Positions 1-8,025 of a stretch of 18,591 bases of DNA are shown here, piece by piece. The stretch covers positions 1-18,591 of the forward strand of contig JAJRPK010000183.1 of NCBI GenBank assembly GCA_024280785.1, in the 5' to 3' direction. A program made the translations under genes and the position numbers. The notes beneath the pieces are model-generated. The model did no database searches, was not told the DNA's origin, and saw only the letters and a program-made list of their open reading frames with translations. Source of the DNA: Gammaproteobacteria bacterium (GTDB lineage Bacteria; Pseudomonadota; Gammaproteobacteria; Pseudomonadales; UBA7434). Each line of letters starts with the position of its first letter. Within the stretch, counting starts at the first letter, position 1.

Positions 1-972
1 CAGGATTTATTACCGCAAATTGAACACGTTCAAATTATCGCTTGTGGTACCAGTTATCACGCGGGGATGACAGCACGTTATTGGTTTGAAGAGTTTGCTG
101 GCGTTTCCTGTAATGTTGAAATAGCTTCTGAATATCGATACCGGAAATCTTTTATTCGACCGAACAGTTTGTTGGTTACCATTTCCCAATCGGGTGAAAC
201 GGCCGATACTTTAGCCGCATTGCGCTTGGCAAAGGAGCAAGGCTATACCAGCAGCTTAGTAATCTGCAATGTAGCGGGGTCGTCATTGGTTCGTGAATCA
301 GATATGGTTTTTATGATGAATGCCGGTGCAGAAATAGGGGTAGCTTCGACAAAAGCGTTTACCGTGCAGCTCACAGGGTTGATTCTTTTAGCGACGGCAA
401 TTGGTCACCATAAAGGTTTAGAAGCTAAGCAAGAGGCCGATATTGTTCGATCATTGCAAAGTTTGCCGGCTAAGATCGAGCAGGTATTAGCGATGGATTC
501 GGCTATTGAAGTTATGGCAGAAGACTTTGCCGATAAACATCACAGTTTATTTTTAGGCCGCGGCGATCAATATCCTATTGCCATGGAAGGCGCGTTAAAG
601 CTTAAGGAAATATCCTATATCCATGCAGAAGCCTATGCAGCTGGGGAGCTTAAGCATGGCCCTTTAGCGCTAATTGACGGCGAAATGCCGGTCATTGTGG
701 TGGCGCCGAACAATGAGCTCGTTGAAAAATTAAAGTCTAATGTCGAAGAGGTAAGGGCGCGGGGGGGCTTAATGTATGTTTTTGCTGATAAAGCAGCCGC
801 ATTTTCTTCCGATAACACAATGACGGTATTGCAGGTTCCCAGCTGCAATGCGCTAATAGCCCCGATTATTTATACGGTGCCATTACAGCTACTGTCTTAT
901 CACGTTGCTATTATTAAGGGTACCGATGTTGACCAACCGCGTAATTTGGCAAAGTCGGTGACGGTAGAATAA
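1..972 (+). CDS. glmS: Glutamine--fructose-6-phosphate aminotransferase (GlmS), 3' part
   Basis: Makes glucosamine-6-phosphate from fructose-6-phosphate and glutamine, the first committed step to peptidoglycan and LPS amino sugars; cytosolic. The frame is open from base 1, so this is a 5'-truncated gene: about 323 C-terminal residues of a family near 610. The N-terminal glutaminase domain lies outside the window. What is present is the two-SIS-domain isomerase half. It shows CGTSYHA (sugar-phosphate loop, about residue 15), SQSGETADT in SIS1, GRGDQYPIA and KLKEISYIHAEAYAAGELKHGPLAL in SIS2 (catalytic Glu and ring-opening His), and the closing tail NLAKSVTVE with the conserved Lys. The ATG at 67 lies inside the CGTS-containing domain and is not the start. 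The next gene converges on it. No frameshift or missing catalytic residue is visible. I see no convincing terminator just downstream. Confidence 0.97.
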   Translation, partial: QDLLPQIEHVQIIACGTSYHAGMTARYWFEEFAGVSCNVEIASEYRYRKSFIRPNSLLVTISQSGETADTLAALRLAKEQGYTSSLVICNVAGSSLVRESDMVFMMNAGAEIGVASTKAFTVQLTGLILLATAIGHHKGLEAKQEADIVRSLQSLPAKIEQVLAMDSAIEVMAEDFADKHHSLFLGRGDQYPIAMEGALKLKEISYIHAEAYAAGELKHGPLALIDGEMPVIVVAPNNELVEKLKSNVEEVRARGGLMYVFADKAAAFSSDNTMTVLQVPSCNALIAPIIYTVPLQLLSYHVAIIKGTDVDQPRNLAKSVTVE

Positions 973-1038
973 AGACTGAAAGGTTTGTGTATTAACGTTG
1001 AGGTCGAGGATCAATTAATAGAAAATTTTCAGGCCGAT

Positions 1039-1058
1039 AAAAGAGCGAATTGTTCCGC
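1039..1058 (-). terminator. Weak candidate terminator after the EAL-domain gene
   Basis: On the - strand, 13 bases past the stop of the EAL gene, GCGGAA and TTCGC can form a short stem (5 bp with one bulged G, 3-base loop). It is followed directly by TCTTTTAT. The stem is weak and the U-run short, so this is a suggestion only. No similar structure serves glmS on the + strand. Confidence 0.25.
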
Positions 1059-1070
1059 AGGTGTAAAAAC

Positions 1071-2444
1071 TTAGGCTAGAGCCAGATCTTCGCAGCTTTC
1101 TTTCGGTACCTTCCTTATTTTAGTTTTTCCTGGCACACCAACCCTAAGCAGCTTAGAAATTTCTGCCCTTGGTAGCGCCTCACTTAGGTAAAAGCCTTGA
1201 ATCGAGTCACAACCCAGTGCTTGTAATAACATGACGTGCTCTTCTTTTTCAACACCTTCGGCGACCACTCTCATATCAAGTGCGTGAGCGATATCAATGA
1301 TAGCGCGAGTAATTGCTGCATCAATTTTATTTTCTGCGACACCGGCGATAAACATCTGATCAATTTTCAGAATATCCACCGGTAAGTTCTTTAATAATTT
1401 AAACGAAGAGTAGCCGGTGCCAAAATCATCAATGGCGATTTCAACCCCCATTGCTCTAAGCCCCTGTAGTGTTTCAGAAATTTTACTAATCGTATCGATT
1501 AATAGCGACTCGGTTAGCTCAACAATTAGCATTTCCGGCGGAAAGCCGGTACGTTTTAAAATTCGCTTAATCGTCGTTAACATGTCGTGACGTATTAATT
1601 GCTTGGCGGATAAGTTAACGGCAATTTTTGCATAGGGAACGCCTTCGTCAATCCACTTGGCACCGTGTTTACAGGCCGTATCTAGCACCATTTCACCGAT
1701 ACCCGAGATCAAGCCAGCATTTTCCGCTATTGGAATAAACTCGCTGGGAGAAATCCAACCCAGTTCATCGTGTTGCCATCTCACCAAAGCTTCTAGAGCC
1801 GTTACATGGCCGGTGGCCAAATCCATTTTAGGTTGATAGTGAACGGTAAGGTCTTTTCGAGAAATGGCGTGACGCAACTCTATTTCTATATTCAGACGGC
1901 GTAACGAAGTCGTATTGGAACCTGTTCGAGTGTAAAATTTGATGCTATCGCCGCCTACCTCCTTGGCGCCTTGCAGGGCTGTTATTGCCTGATGAAGCAG
2001 TGTTTGTTCATTGTCTGCTTTATTAGGGTATACGCTAACGCCGATACTTGCGGTTGTCATTAATTGCTGACGTTCAATGAATATAGGTTTTCGAATGACA
2101 TTAAGCAGGCGGTTGCCCAGCTGCCTTAACTGAGAAGAGTTATCGATGCCTTCGATGAACACGGCGTATTCATCAGAGCCCAAGTGCATCAGCAAATGAT
2201 CGCCATTAATTGCATGTGTTAGACGTTCAGTTATAACATCAAGAAGCTGCTGGCCAATTTCTGGGCCCAGCGTTGCCGTAACGGTGTTAAAGCGGTCTAA
2301 ATCGATAAAAAGTAATGCGAACGAAGTTTTGTGCAGTCGGGCTTTAGCAATTGCGAGCTGCAAGCGTTGTTTTATATCAATTCGACCAGCGAGTAGCTTA
2401 GCGTTTTCAAAAGCTGTCGCACTGAATAAAGAGTCTGCGCTCAA
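1071..2444 (-). CDS. Cyclic-di-GMP phosphodiesterase, degenerate GGDEF + EAL
   Basis: Predicted to hydrolyse the second messenger c-di-GMP to pGpG. 457 aa. Residues about 15-175 form a GGDEF-type domain whose signature is GSDEY (89-93) instead of GG(D/E)EF; its usual opening LTGLPNR is also lost, so diguanylate cyclase activity is unlikely. Residues about 190-440 form an EAL domain with the expected catalytic set: EAL (218-220), Asn277 in NLSAKQL, Glu309 in VELTES, DDFGTGYS from 339, Lys360 in LKID, Glu396 in AEGVE and Gln416 in QGF. No transmembrane segment, signal peptide, PAS or receiver domain is visible; the protein starts almost at the GGDEF domain, so it looks soluble. The only in-frame common start is TTG at 2444. 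No in-frame ATG or GTG lies between it and the upstream stop, and it is overlapped by a short leader ORF (separate entry). Convergent with glmS, divergent from uvrD. Confidence 0.9.
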   Translation of the reverse strand: MSADSLFSATAFENAKLLAGRIDIKQRLQLAIAKARLHKTSFALLFIDLDRFNTVTATLGPEIGQQLLDVITERLTHAINGDHLLMHLGSDEYAVFIEGIDNSSQLRQLGNRLLNVIRKPIFIERQQLMTTASIGVSVYPNKADNEQTLLHQAITALQGAKEVGGDSIKFYTRTGSNTTSLRRLNIEIELRHAISRKDLTVHYQPKMDLATGHVTALEALVRWQHDELGWISPSEFIPIAENAGLISGIGEMVLDTACKHGAKWIDEGVPYAKIAVNLSAKQLIRHDMLTTIKRILKRTGFPPEMLIVELTESLLIDTISKISETLQGLRAMGVEIAIDDFGTGYSSFKLLKNLPVDILKIDQMFIAGVAENKIDAAITRAIIDIAHALDMRVVAEGVEKEEHVMLLQALGCDSIQGFYLSEALPRAEISKLLRVGVPGKTKIRKVPKESCEDLALA

Positions 2445-2461
2445 GGTGAATAGTCTCGCAT
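2441..2461 (-). CDS. Possible six-residue leader ORF coupled to the EAL gene
   Basis: On the - strand an ATG at 2461 is preceded by AAGGG (2473-2469) with a 7-base spacer, the best ribosome binding site in this region. It encodes only MRDYSP and stops at TGA (2443-2441). That stop overlaps the TTG start of the EAL gene as TTGA, the 4-base overlap typical of translational coupling. The EAL gene's own TTG has no good Shine-Dalgarno sequence, so coupling through this leader would explain its translation. The alternative is a one-base deletion or sequencing error that put the true ATG out of frame with the rest of the gene. Confidence 0.35.
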   Translation of the reverse strand: MRDYSP

Positions 2462-2646
2462 TAATATGCCCTTATCATTGTTGAGCTATTAAACCCGATG
2501 CCTAATTCATTACGCAAGTGAAAAACTCGTTAAAAAACAACAATTACGAGCATTTTCTTAAATAATTAGACATGTATATTTATCATACAATCACTTACAC
2601 TAAAGATTGTTTTCGTCGCTAACCCAACGTAATAAAATCATTTCCT

Positions 2647-4800
2647 ATGGATGTATCCTCAATTCTAGATTCGCTGAATAACGTGCAACGCGAAGCGGTT
2701 AGCTGCGATAAAAAAAGTTTGTTAGTGCTTGCTGGCGCCGGAAGCGGTAAGACAAGGGTGTTAGTTCACCGTATCGCTTGGTTAGTACAAGTTCAGGGTA
2801 TGCCTGCCTCAGGCATTATGGCCGTGACATTTACCAATAAGGCGGCACGTGAAATGCGTACACGCATTAGCGAGTTGCTGCATTTATCACCTCAGGGAAT
2901 GTGGGTGGGGACATTTCATGGCATTGCCCATCGTTTACTAAAAGCACATTGGCACGATGCGGGCCTGCCAGAAAATTTTCAGATTATTGATAGTGATGAC
3001 CAATTGCGAATGGTCAAGCGGTTGCTTAAGGAATTTGAACTCGACGATTCACGGTGGTCACCTAAATCTGTGCAATGGTATATCAACGGGCATAAAGACG
3101 AAGGCCGAAGAGCAGCACACGTCGACCATCACGAAGACCCGTATGAAAAAACCTTGGTGAAACTTTACCAGGCCTATGAAGTTGCCTGTGAGCGCTCAGG
3201 GCAAGTTGATTTTGGCGAATTGCTGTTGCGAGCCCATGAGTTATGGTTAAAGCAACCGGCTATCCTCAACCATTACCAGCAGCGTTTTCAGCACTTGTTA
3301 GTTGATGAGTTTCAAGACACCAATACGATTCAATATGCCTGGTTGAGGGTGTTGGCGGGTCATGCTATCGATATCACGGTGGTGGGAGATGACGATCAAT
3401 CTATCTACGGTTGGCGCGGCGCCAAGATAGAGAACATTCAGCAATTTGCTAAAGATTTTAATGACACCTTCACCATAAAATTAGAACAGAATTACCGCTC
3501 CACATCGATGATCCTCGATGCAGCCAATGCTGTTATTGCTAATAACCCCGAGCGGCTAGGGAAAAATTTGTGGACTGAGGGGGCTTTAGGAGAGCCGATA
3601 TCATTGTACGCAGGTTTTAATGAGCAAGATGAAGCTCGATTTATTGTAGAGCAAATCCAAGGCCACGTTAGTGAGGACACACTTCTATCAGAGCAGGCCA
3701 TTCTCTACAGGTCAAATGCACAGTCTAGGGTGATTGAAGAAGAGCTTATACGGGCGGGTACACCCTATCGCATTTACGGAGGCCAGCGATTTTACGACCG
3801 TTTGGAAATAAAAAATGCGGTAGCTTACCTCCGCTTATCCCACTTTCGAGATGACGATGCCGCTTTTGAGAGGGTGATAAACACCCCTACACGCGGGATG
3901 GGCAATAAGACAGTAGAGATGATCCGAAACCGCGCACGAGAACAGAATGTGTCATTATGGCGAGCATCAGAAGAGCTTCTAAGTGAATGCTCACTTACAA
4001 AAAGAGCCTCTACAGCACTGGCAGCTTTTGTTGAGTTGATTAATGACTGTGGCGATGCTGCGGGTCGACTTGCACTGGATGAACTGACCGAGTTCGTTTT
4101 AGAAGCCACCGACTTACAAGCTTTTCATGGTAAAGAAACAGGGGAGAGAGGGCGAGCGAGAGTAGAAAACTTGCAGGAATTAGTCAACGCCACGCGGCAA
4201 TTTGAACCTGAAAGCGATGCATCGTCTGCATTGAGGGAGTTTTTAGATACTGCTGCATTGGATGCGGGAGACGCGCAAGCGGATGAATATACGGATGCGG
4301 TTCAACTAACGACCTTGCATTCGGCGAAAGGGCTGGAGTTCCCCGTTGTTTATTTAGCGGGTGTCGAAGAAAACCTGTTTCCCCATCGAATGTCCGTGGA
4401 GGAACCCGGGCGCTTAGAGGAAGAACGTCGACTTTGTTATGTAGGAATTACTCGCGCGATGCGATTACTGTATATCACCTATGCGGAATGTCGTCGATGG
4501 TACGGGCAGGAATCGTTCAATACTGTTTCCCGGTTTGTCAAAGAGATTCCCGCGGAGTGCCTTCATGAAGTACGGGTTAATACTAATATCAGTCGTCCAG
4601 TCAGTGCGGGCAGGCCACAATTTGCTGCCGAGAATGAAACAGGTTTGGCTTTGGGGCAGCGTGTTTGGCATTCGGTTTTCGGTGAAGGTATTGTGCTCAA
4701 TTTAGAAGGGCAAGGTTCGAACTCAAGGGTCCAGGTCAATTTTGACGATGAGGGCAGCAAGTGGTTGGTTGCAGCCTATGCCAAACTTGAATCGATATAG
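2647..4800 (+). CDS. uvrD: DNA helicase II (UvrD)
   Basis: Superfamily 1A 3'-5' helicase that removes UvrC and the excised oligonucleotide in nucleotide excision repair and unwinds nicked DNA in mismatch repair. 717 aa, close to the 720 of E. coli. Motifs in order: Q motif (Gln14), Walker A AGAGSGKT (29-36), motif Ia TFTNKAA (61-67), motif II DEFQDTN (220-226), motif III GDDDQSIYGWRGA (247-259), motif IV QNYRS (281-285), motif V LHSAKGLEFPVVY (about 558-570), motif VI RRLCYVGITRA (about 605-615). The last 50 residues form the tudor-like C-terminal domain (GQRVWHSVFGEGIV). The opening MDVS.ILDSLN..QREAV matches E. coli UvrD and fixes the ATG start, although I see no good Shine-Dalgarno sequence. 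No LexA box (CTG-N10-CAG) is visible in the roughly 200 bases upstream, which contain no CTG at all, so SOS control from there is not supported. Rep is the nearest alternative, but the N-terminus and length favour UvrD. Confidence 0.96.
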   Translation: MDVSSILDSLNNVQREAVSCDKKSLLVLAGAGSGKTRVLVHRIAWLVQVQGMPASGIMAVTFTNKAAREMRTRISELLHLSPQGMWVGTFHGIAHRLLKAHWHDAGLPENFQIIDSDDQLRMVKRLLKEFELDDSRWSPKSVQWYINGHKDEGRRAAHVDHHEDPYEKTLVKLYQAYEVACERSGQVDFGELLLRAHELWLKQPAILNHYQQRFQHLLVDEFQDTNTIQYAWLRVLAGHAIDITVVGDDDQSIYGWRGAKIENIQQFAKDFNDTFTIKLEQNYRSTSMILDAANAVIANNPERLGKNLWTEGALGEPISLYAGFNEQDEARFIVEQIQGHVSEDTLLSEQAILYRSNAQSRVIEEELIRAGTPYRIYGGQRFYDRLEIKNAVAYLRLSHFRDDDAAFERVINTPTRGMGNKTVEMIRNRAREQNVSLWRASEELLSECSLTKRASTALAAFVELINDCGDAAGRLALDELTEFVLEATDLQAFHGKETGERGRARVENLQELVNATRQFEPESDASSALREFLDTAALDAGDAQADEYTDAVQLTTLHSAKGLEFPVVYLAGVEENLFPHRMSVEEPGRLEEERRLCYVGITRAMRLLYITYAECRRWYGQESFNTVSRFVKEIPAECLHEVRVNTNISRPVSAGRPQFAAENETGLALGQRVWHSVFGEGIVLNLEGQGSNSRVQVNFDDEGSKWLVAAYAKLESI

Positions 4801-4943
4801 TTCGAGCTAGTGTCGTTGCCTGGCATGACGTTTTCCAACATCTTGTTTGCCAATATAAGGCTTATCAGCATAATACTTGCCTGCATAAGAACAGTACCGA
4901 TGATACAAATAACGTTAATAACTATTTATAGCGAGAATTATTC

Positions 4944-6077
4944 ATGACAGCGTTTAGTCGTATGGCCATAAAAATAAGGTCGGAACAATGGTTAATGGTG
5001 TTTTTAGCTTTGCTTATATTAGCGGCTTGTAGTCCAGGCGGTGCTGCCGACAAAGACAGTGTAGGCAATAGAAATCCGTCCAGTCAGCAGCAAACGTTTA
5101 AATGGAAAATGGTCACCACATGGCCGAAAAATTTCCCAGGGCTAGGCATCGCGCCGGAAAACTTTGCCCGCTTAGTCGATCGAATGAGTGACGGCCGATT
5201 AAAAATAAAAATTTATGCAGCGGGTGAAATAGTGCCAGCCATGGAAGTCTTCAGTGCCGTGTCAAACGGTACGGCAGAGATGGGCCATGGAGCCGCGTAC
5301 TATTGGAAAGGGAAGATCCCCGCAGCGCCACTTTTTACTTCAGTTCCCTTTGGTTTAAATGCACAAGAGATGAATGGTTGGTTGCATTATGGTGGCGGTC
5401 TTGAACTTTGGCGAGAACTCTATGAGCCCTTTAATTTAGTCCCTTTTGCCGGAGGCAATACAGGCATACAAATGGGAGGATGGTTTAATAAAGAGTTAAA
5501 TTCTCTCGAAGACTTTAAGGGATTAAAAATGCGCATCCCGGGTTTGGGTGGCGAAGTGTTTAGTCGGGCGGGCGGAACAACCGTTAGCATGCCGGGAGGT
5601 GAAATATTCACCTCGCTACAGACGGGGGTAATTGACGCAGCAGAATGGGTTGCGCCATACAATGATTTAGCTTTTGGGTTGCACAAAGTAGCAAAATATT
5701 ATTACTACCCAGGGTGGCACGAGCCAGGCCCAACGTTAGAGCTAATTGTTAATAAAGACGCTTACGATAGCTTACCTGCCGATTTGGCGGCGATCGTAGA
5801 GGGCGCGGCTAGAGCGATTAATCAAGACATGCTGGACGAATATACTTCGCGGAACAACGCTGCTTTGATCACCTTAAGGGAAGAAGGTGTCGAGCTTAGG
5901 CAATACCCTGCCGATGTGATAAAGAAGCTAAAAGAGATTACAGAAATCGTAATGCAAGAAAATTCACGTAGCAATGCCATGTTTGCTAAAGTTTATAGCT
6001 CTTTTGACGAGTATAGAAAAAGTGTCATTGCCTACCACGAAATTAGCGAACACGCTTATTTCAAGATGAGAAATTGA
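4944..6077 (+). CDS. dctP: TRAP transporter substrate-binding protein, TakP/DctP type, lipoprotein
   Basis: Binding protein of a tripartite ATP-independent (TRAP) transporter; captures a small organic acid in the periplasm for the DctQM membrane pair. 377 aa. Residues 16-29 form a hydrophobic stretch ending in LAAC, so it is predicted to be a lipoprotein anchored at Cys29. Residues 53-60 (KWKMVTTW) open the mature domain. LKMRIPG has the conserved carboxylate-binding Arg (197), followed by GVIDAAEWVAPYND (228-241) and GWHEPG (257-262). These match my memory of the TakP subgroup (2-oxoacids such as pyruvate, or lactate), which differs from the C4-dicarboxylate DctP type. The exact substrate is inferred. 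Start choice is uncertain: ATG 4944 has a weak GCGAGA upstream, and Met7 or Met18 would keep the lipobox but shorten the n-region. The membrane subunits are on the opposite strand, beyond a thioesterase gene, so PQM is not one operon here. Confidence 0.9.
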   Translation: MTAFSRMAIKIRSEQWLMVFLALLILAACSPGGAADKDSVGNRNPSSQQQTFKWKMVTTWPKNFPGLGIAPENFARLVDRMSDGRLKIKIYAAGEIVPAMEVFSAVSNGTAEMGHGAAYYWKGKIPAAPLFTSVPFGLNAQEMNGWLHYGGGLELWRELYEPFNLVPFAGGNTGIQMGGWFNKELNSLEDFKGLKMRIPGLGGEVFSRAGGTTVSMPGGEIFTSLQTGVIDAAEWVAPYNDLAFGLHKVAKYYYYPGWHEPGPTLELIVNKDAYDSLPADLAAIVEGAARAINQDMLDEYTSRNNAALITLREEGVELRQYPADVIKKLKEITEIVMQENSRSNAMFAKVYSSFDEYRKSVIAYHEISEHAYFKMRN

Positions 6078-6090
6078 GAGAAGATTTCGG

Positions 6091-6125
6091 TAGCTGGCGA
6101 TCTAATAAATTTAGCTCGCCAGCTA
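6091..6125. terminator. Bidirectional hairpin between convergent dctP and yciA
   Basis: Perfect 10-bp inverted repeat TAGCTGGCGA (6091-6100) and TCGCCAGCTA (6116-6125). A further 4-bp inner stem (CTAA 6102-6105, TTAG 6111-6114) and a 5-base loop lie inside. It begins 13 bases after the dctP stop and ends exactly at the base before the yciA stop codon. It is therefore placed to end both convergent transcripts. Neither side has a strong U-run, so it may work mainly as a 3'-end stabilising hairpin. Confidence 0.6.
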
Positions 6126-6521
6126 TTACAGATTATCGACAGCTCGAGTGCGGCCGTTATTATCAATAGAAACAAAAACGAATAAGCCTTCGGTGACCTT
6201 CATTTTTTCTTCCGATAAACCCTTGTCAATCCACACCTCGACTAACACCTGTATTGAGCTTCGGCCAATGTTGACGACTTCGGTATAACAGCCGACAACG
6301 GATCCTACCTGTACGGGAATAAGAAAGCTCATATTATCAATGGCGACTGTGGCAACTCGACCACCGGCAACTTTTGCTGCGGCTACTCCGGCGGCAATAT
6401 CCATCTGTGACAACAGCCAGCCACCAAAAATATCACCGTTGGCATTAGTATCTTTTGGCATAGCGACTGTTTGTAGCGATAGAGATCCGCTAGGCTGGGG
6501 GCTGTCGTCGAGATTATTCAT
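6126..6521 (-). CDS. yciA: Acyl-CoA thioesterase, YciA family
   Basis: Hot-dog fold thioesterase that hydrolyses acyl-CoA to free CoA and carboxylate; the family is broad in chain length and oligomeric. 131 aa, the normal size. The family signature is complete: the stretch at 21-41 carries PKDTNANGD, IFGGW and the catalytic-position Asp41 in SQMD. It is followed by TVAIDNMSFLIPVQVG and the strand VLVEVWIDKG. The ATG at 6521 sits at the usual place ahead of SLSLQTVAMP; the Shine-Dalgarno is weak. It lies downstream of dctQM on the same strand with a 120-base gap, so read-through from the TRAP operon is possible but not shown. Its location between the TRAP binding protein and membrane subunits suggests, without proving, a link to thioester intermediates of the imported acid. 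Confidence 0.93.
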   Translation of the reverse strand: MNNLDDSPQPSGSLSLQTVAMPKDTNANGDIFGGWLLSQMDIAAGVAAAKVAGGRVATVAIDNMSFLIPVQVGSVVGCYTEVVNIGRSSIQVLVEVWIDKGLSEEKMKVTEGLFVFVSIDNNGRTRAVDNL

Positions 6522-6641
6522 TGGTCAGAAGCTCGTGTCGATGTACCGGTTGGTAGCATGATTTTATTTAGCTAAAACGGTATTGATGAAGGATAGCGTA
6601 TAGATGGGGGTATAGCTGGCTAAATCAAGGCCAATAGTTGA

Positions 6642-8012
6642 CTAATTGTAGATATTTTGTGGCAGCCAGATGACAATTCCGGGCCAGATAGCCATTATCA
6701 ATAATAGCAGTAATTGAATGAGGATAAACGGTATAACGCCTCGATAAATGGTAGAGGTTTCAATGATAGCGGGGGCTACTCCCCGCAAGTAAAAAAGGGC
6801 AAAGCCAAAAGGAGGGGTTAAAAACGATGTTTGTAAGTTTACCGCGATCATAATTCCAAGCCAAATAGGATCGAACCCCATGGCCAATAATATGGGTGCG
6901 ACGATGGGGACAACCACGAATGTGATTTCAATAAAGTCCAAAATAAAACCGAGCAAAAATATAACGGCCATGACCAAAATGATTGCTCCGGTTTTTCCGC
7001 CGGGCATATCGACAAATAACGACTGAACCAATTCATCACCACCGTAACCGCGAAAGACCAGAGAGAAAAAAGTGGCGCCAATTAAAATCATAAAAACCAT
7101 AGATGTGGTTTCCAACGTTTTTCTCAGCGTAGCGATTAAATTGTTCAGATTGAGTTGTCGTTTTAACAGGGCCAGAAGCATGGCTCCGAAAGCACCAATT
7201 CCTGCGGCTTCGGTTGGGGTGGCGGCACCGGTTAGAATGGATCCGAGTACAGCAAAAATTAGCGTAATAGGTGGTAGTAAACCTCGTAGGACTTGAAACT
7301 TTGTGACTTTATTTCCCGAGTGAATAAAGGCGGGCGCCGCCGATTTATCCAGATGGGATACAAGCAAAATATACAAAAGGTAAAGTACGACCAAAATAAG
7401 CCCCGGAATTAAAGCGCCGACAAATAAGTCACCGACGGATACGGTTTTGGGGCTAAATATTCCTTGCTGGATTTGCGCTTGTTGGTAAGAGCTGGAGAGA
7501 ATGTCTCCTAACAGTACCAAAGCAATGGATGGAGGAATTATTTGTCCGAGCGTGCCGGTAGCACAGACGATCCCAGAGGCGAGAGCAGGGTCATATTTTT
7601 GTTTTAACATAGTCGGCAGCGACATCAGGCCCATCGTGACCACGGTAGCGCCGACAATACCTGTGCTGGCTGCCAGTAACATGCCGACAATAACCACGGC
7701 ATAGCCCAGCCCGCCTTTTAATTGGCCAAACATCGCCGCCATATTTTCTAACAAATCTTCTGCAAGGCGCGATTTTTCGAGCATTACGCCCATGAATACA
7801 AATAAGGGTACGGCCATTAAAGTAACATTTGTCATGGTGCCGTAGATTCGGCTAGGTAATGCGCCGAGTAAAGCGGGTTCGAAAAGTCCCAGAAAACTTC
7901 CACCTAAAGCAAAAAGCATTGCGGTTCCTGCTAAAGAAAAAGCGACCGGGTAACCGAGCATCAGTACGAGGCAAACGGCTAGAAACATAAATAGGGGGAT
8001 AAATTCGACCAT
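6642..8012 (-). CDS. dctM: TRAP transporter large permease subunit (DctM)
   Basis: The 12-TM subunit carrying Na+-coupled substrate translocation in the inner membrane, of the ion-transporter superfamily. 456 aa, slightly longer than classic DctM (about 430), as in the TakM-like subgroup. Recognisable: an N-terminal pair of helices with LGYPVAFSLAG, GTMTNVTLMAVPLFVFMGVMLEKS (about 58-82), GMLLAASTGIVGATVVTMGLMSLP (about 110-133), CATGTLGQIIPPSIALVLLGD (about 150-170), the second-half TPTEAAGIGAFGA, and the C-terminal NLQTSFLTPPFGFALFYLRGV. A hydrophilic stretch between the halves includes SHLDKSAAPAF. It starts 13 bases after the dctQ stop, so the two are co-transcribed; no good Shine-Dalgarno is visible before its ATG. 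The partner binding protein is presumably the lipoprotein encoded at 4944-6077. Confidence 0.95.
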   Translation of the reverse strand: MVEFIPLFMFLAVCLVLMLGYPVAFSLAGTAMLFALGGSFLGLFEPALLGALPSRIYGTMTNVTLMAVPLFVFMGVMLEKSRLAEDLLENMAAMFGQLKGGLGYAVVIVGMLLAASTGIVGATVVTMGLMSLPTMLKQKYDPALASGIVCATGTLGQIIPPSIALVLLGDILSSSYQQAQIQQGIFSPKTVSVGDLFVGALIPGLILVVLYLLYILLVSHLDKSAAPAFIHSGNKVTKFQVLRGLLPPITLIFAVLGSILTGAATPTEAAGIGAFGAMLLALLKRQLNLNNLIATLRKTLETTSMVFMILIGATFFSLVFRGYGGDELVQSLFVDMPGGKTGAIILVMAVIFLLGFILDFIEITFVVVPIVAPILLAMGFDPIWLGIMIAVNLQTSFLTPPFGFALFYLRGVAPAIIETSTIYRGVIPFILIQLLLLLIMAIWPGIVIWLPQNIYN

Positions 8013-8025
8013 GTTTTGTGATGGT

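Noticed and set aside
633..848. Antisense ORFs inside glmS, uvrD, dctP, dctM, pilT/pilU and proC
   Set aside because: They are shadows of strongly conserved genes in other frames, with no recognisable domains or ribosome sites.
2445..2646. LexA/SOS box upstream of uvrD
   Set aside because: The segment contains no CTG trinucleotide on the + strand, so the CTG-N10-CAG core cannot be present.
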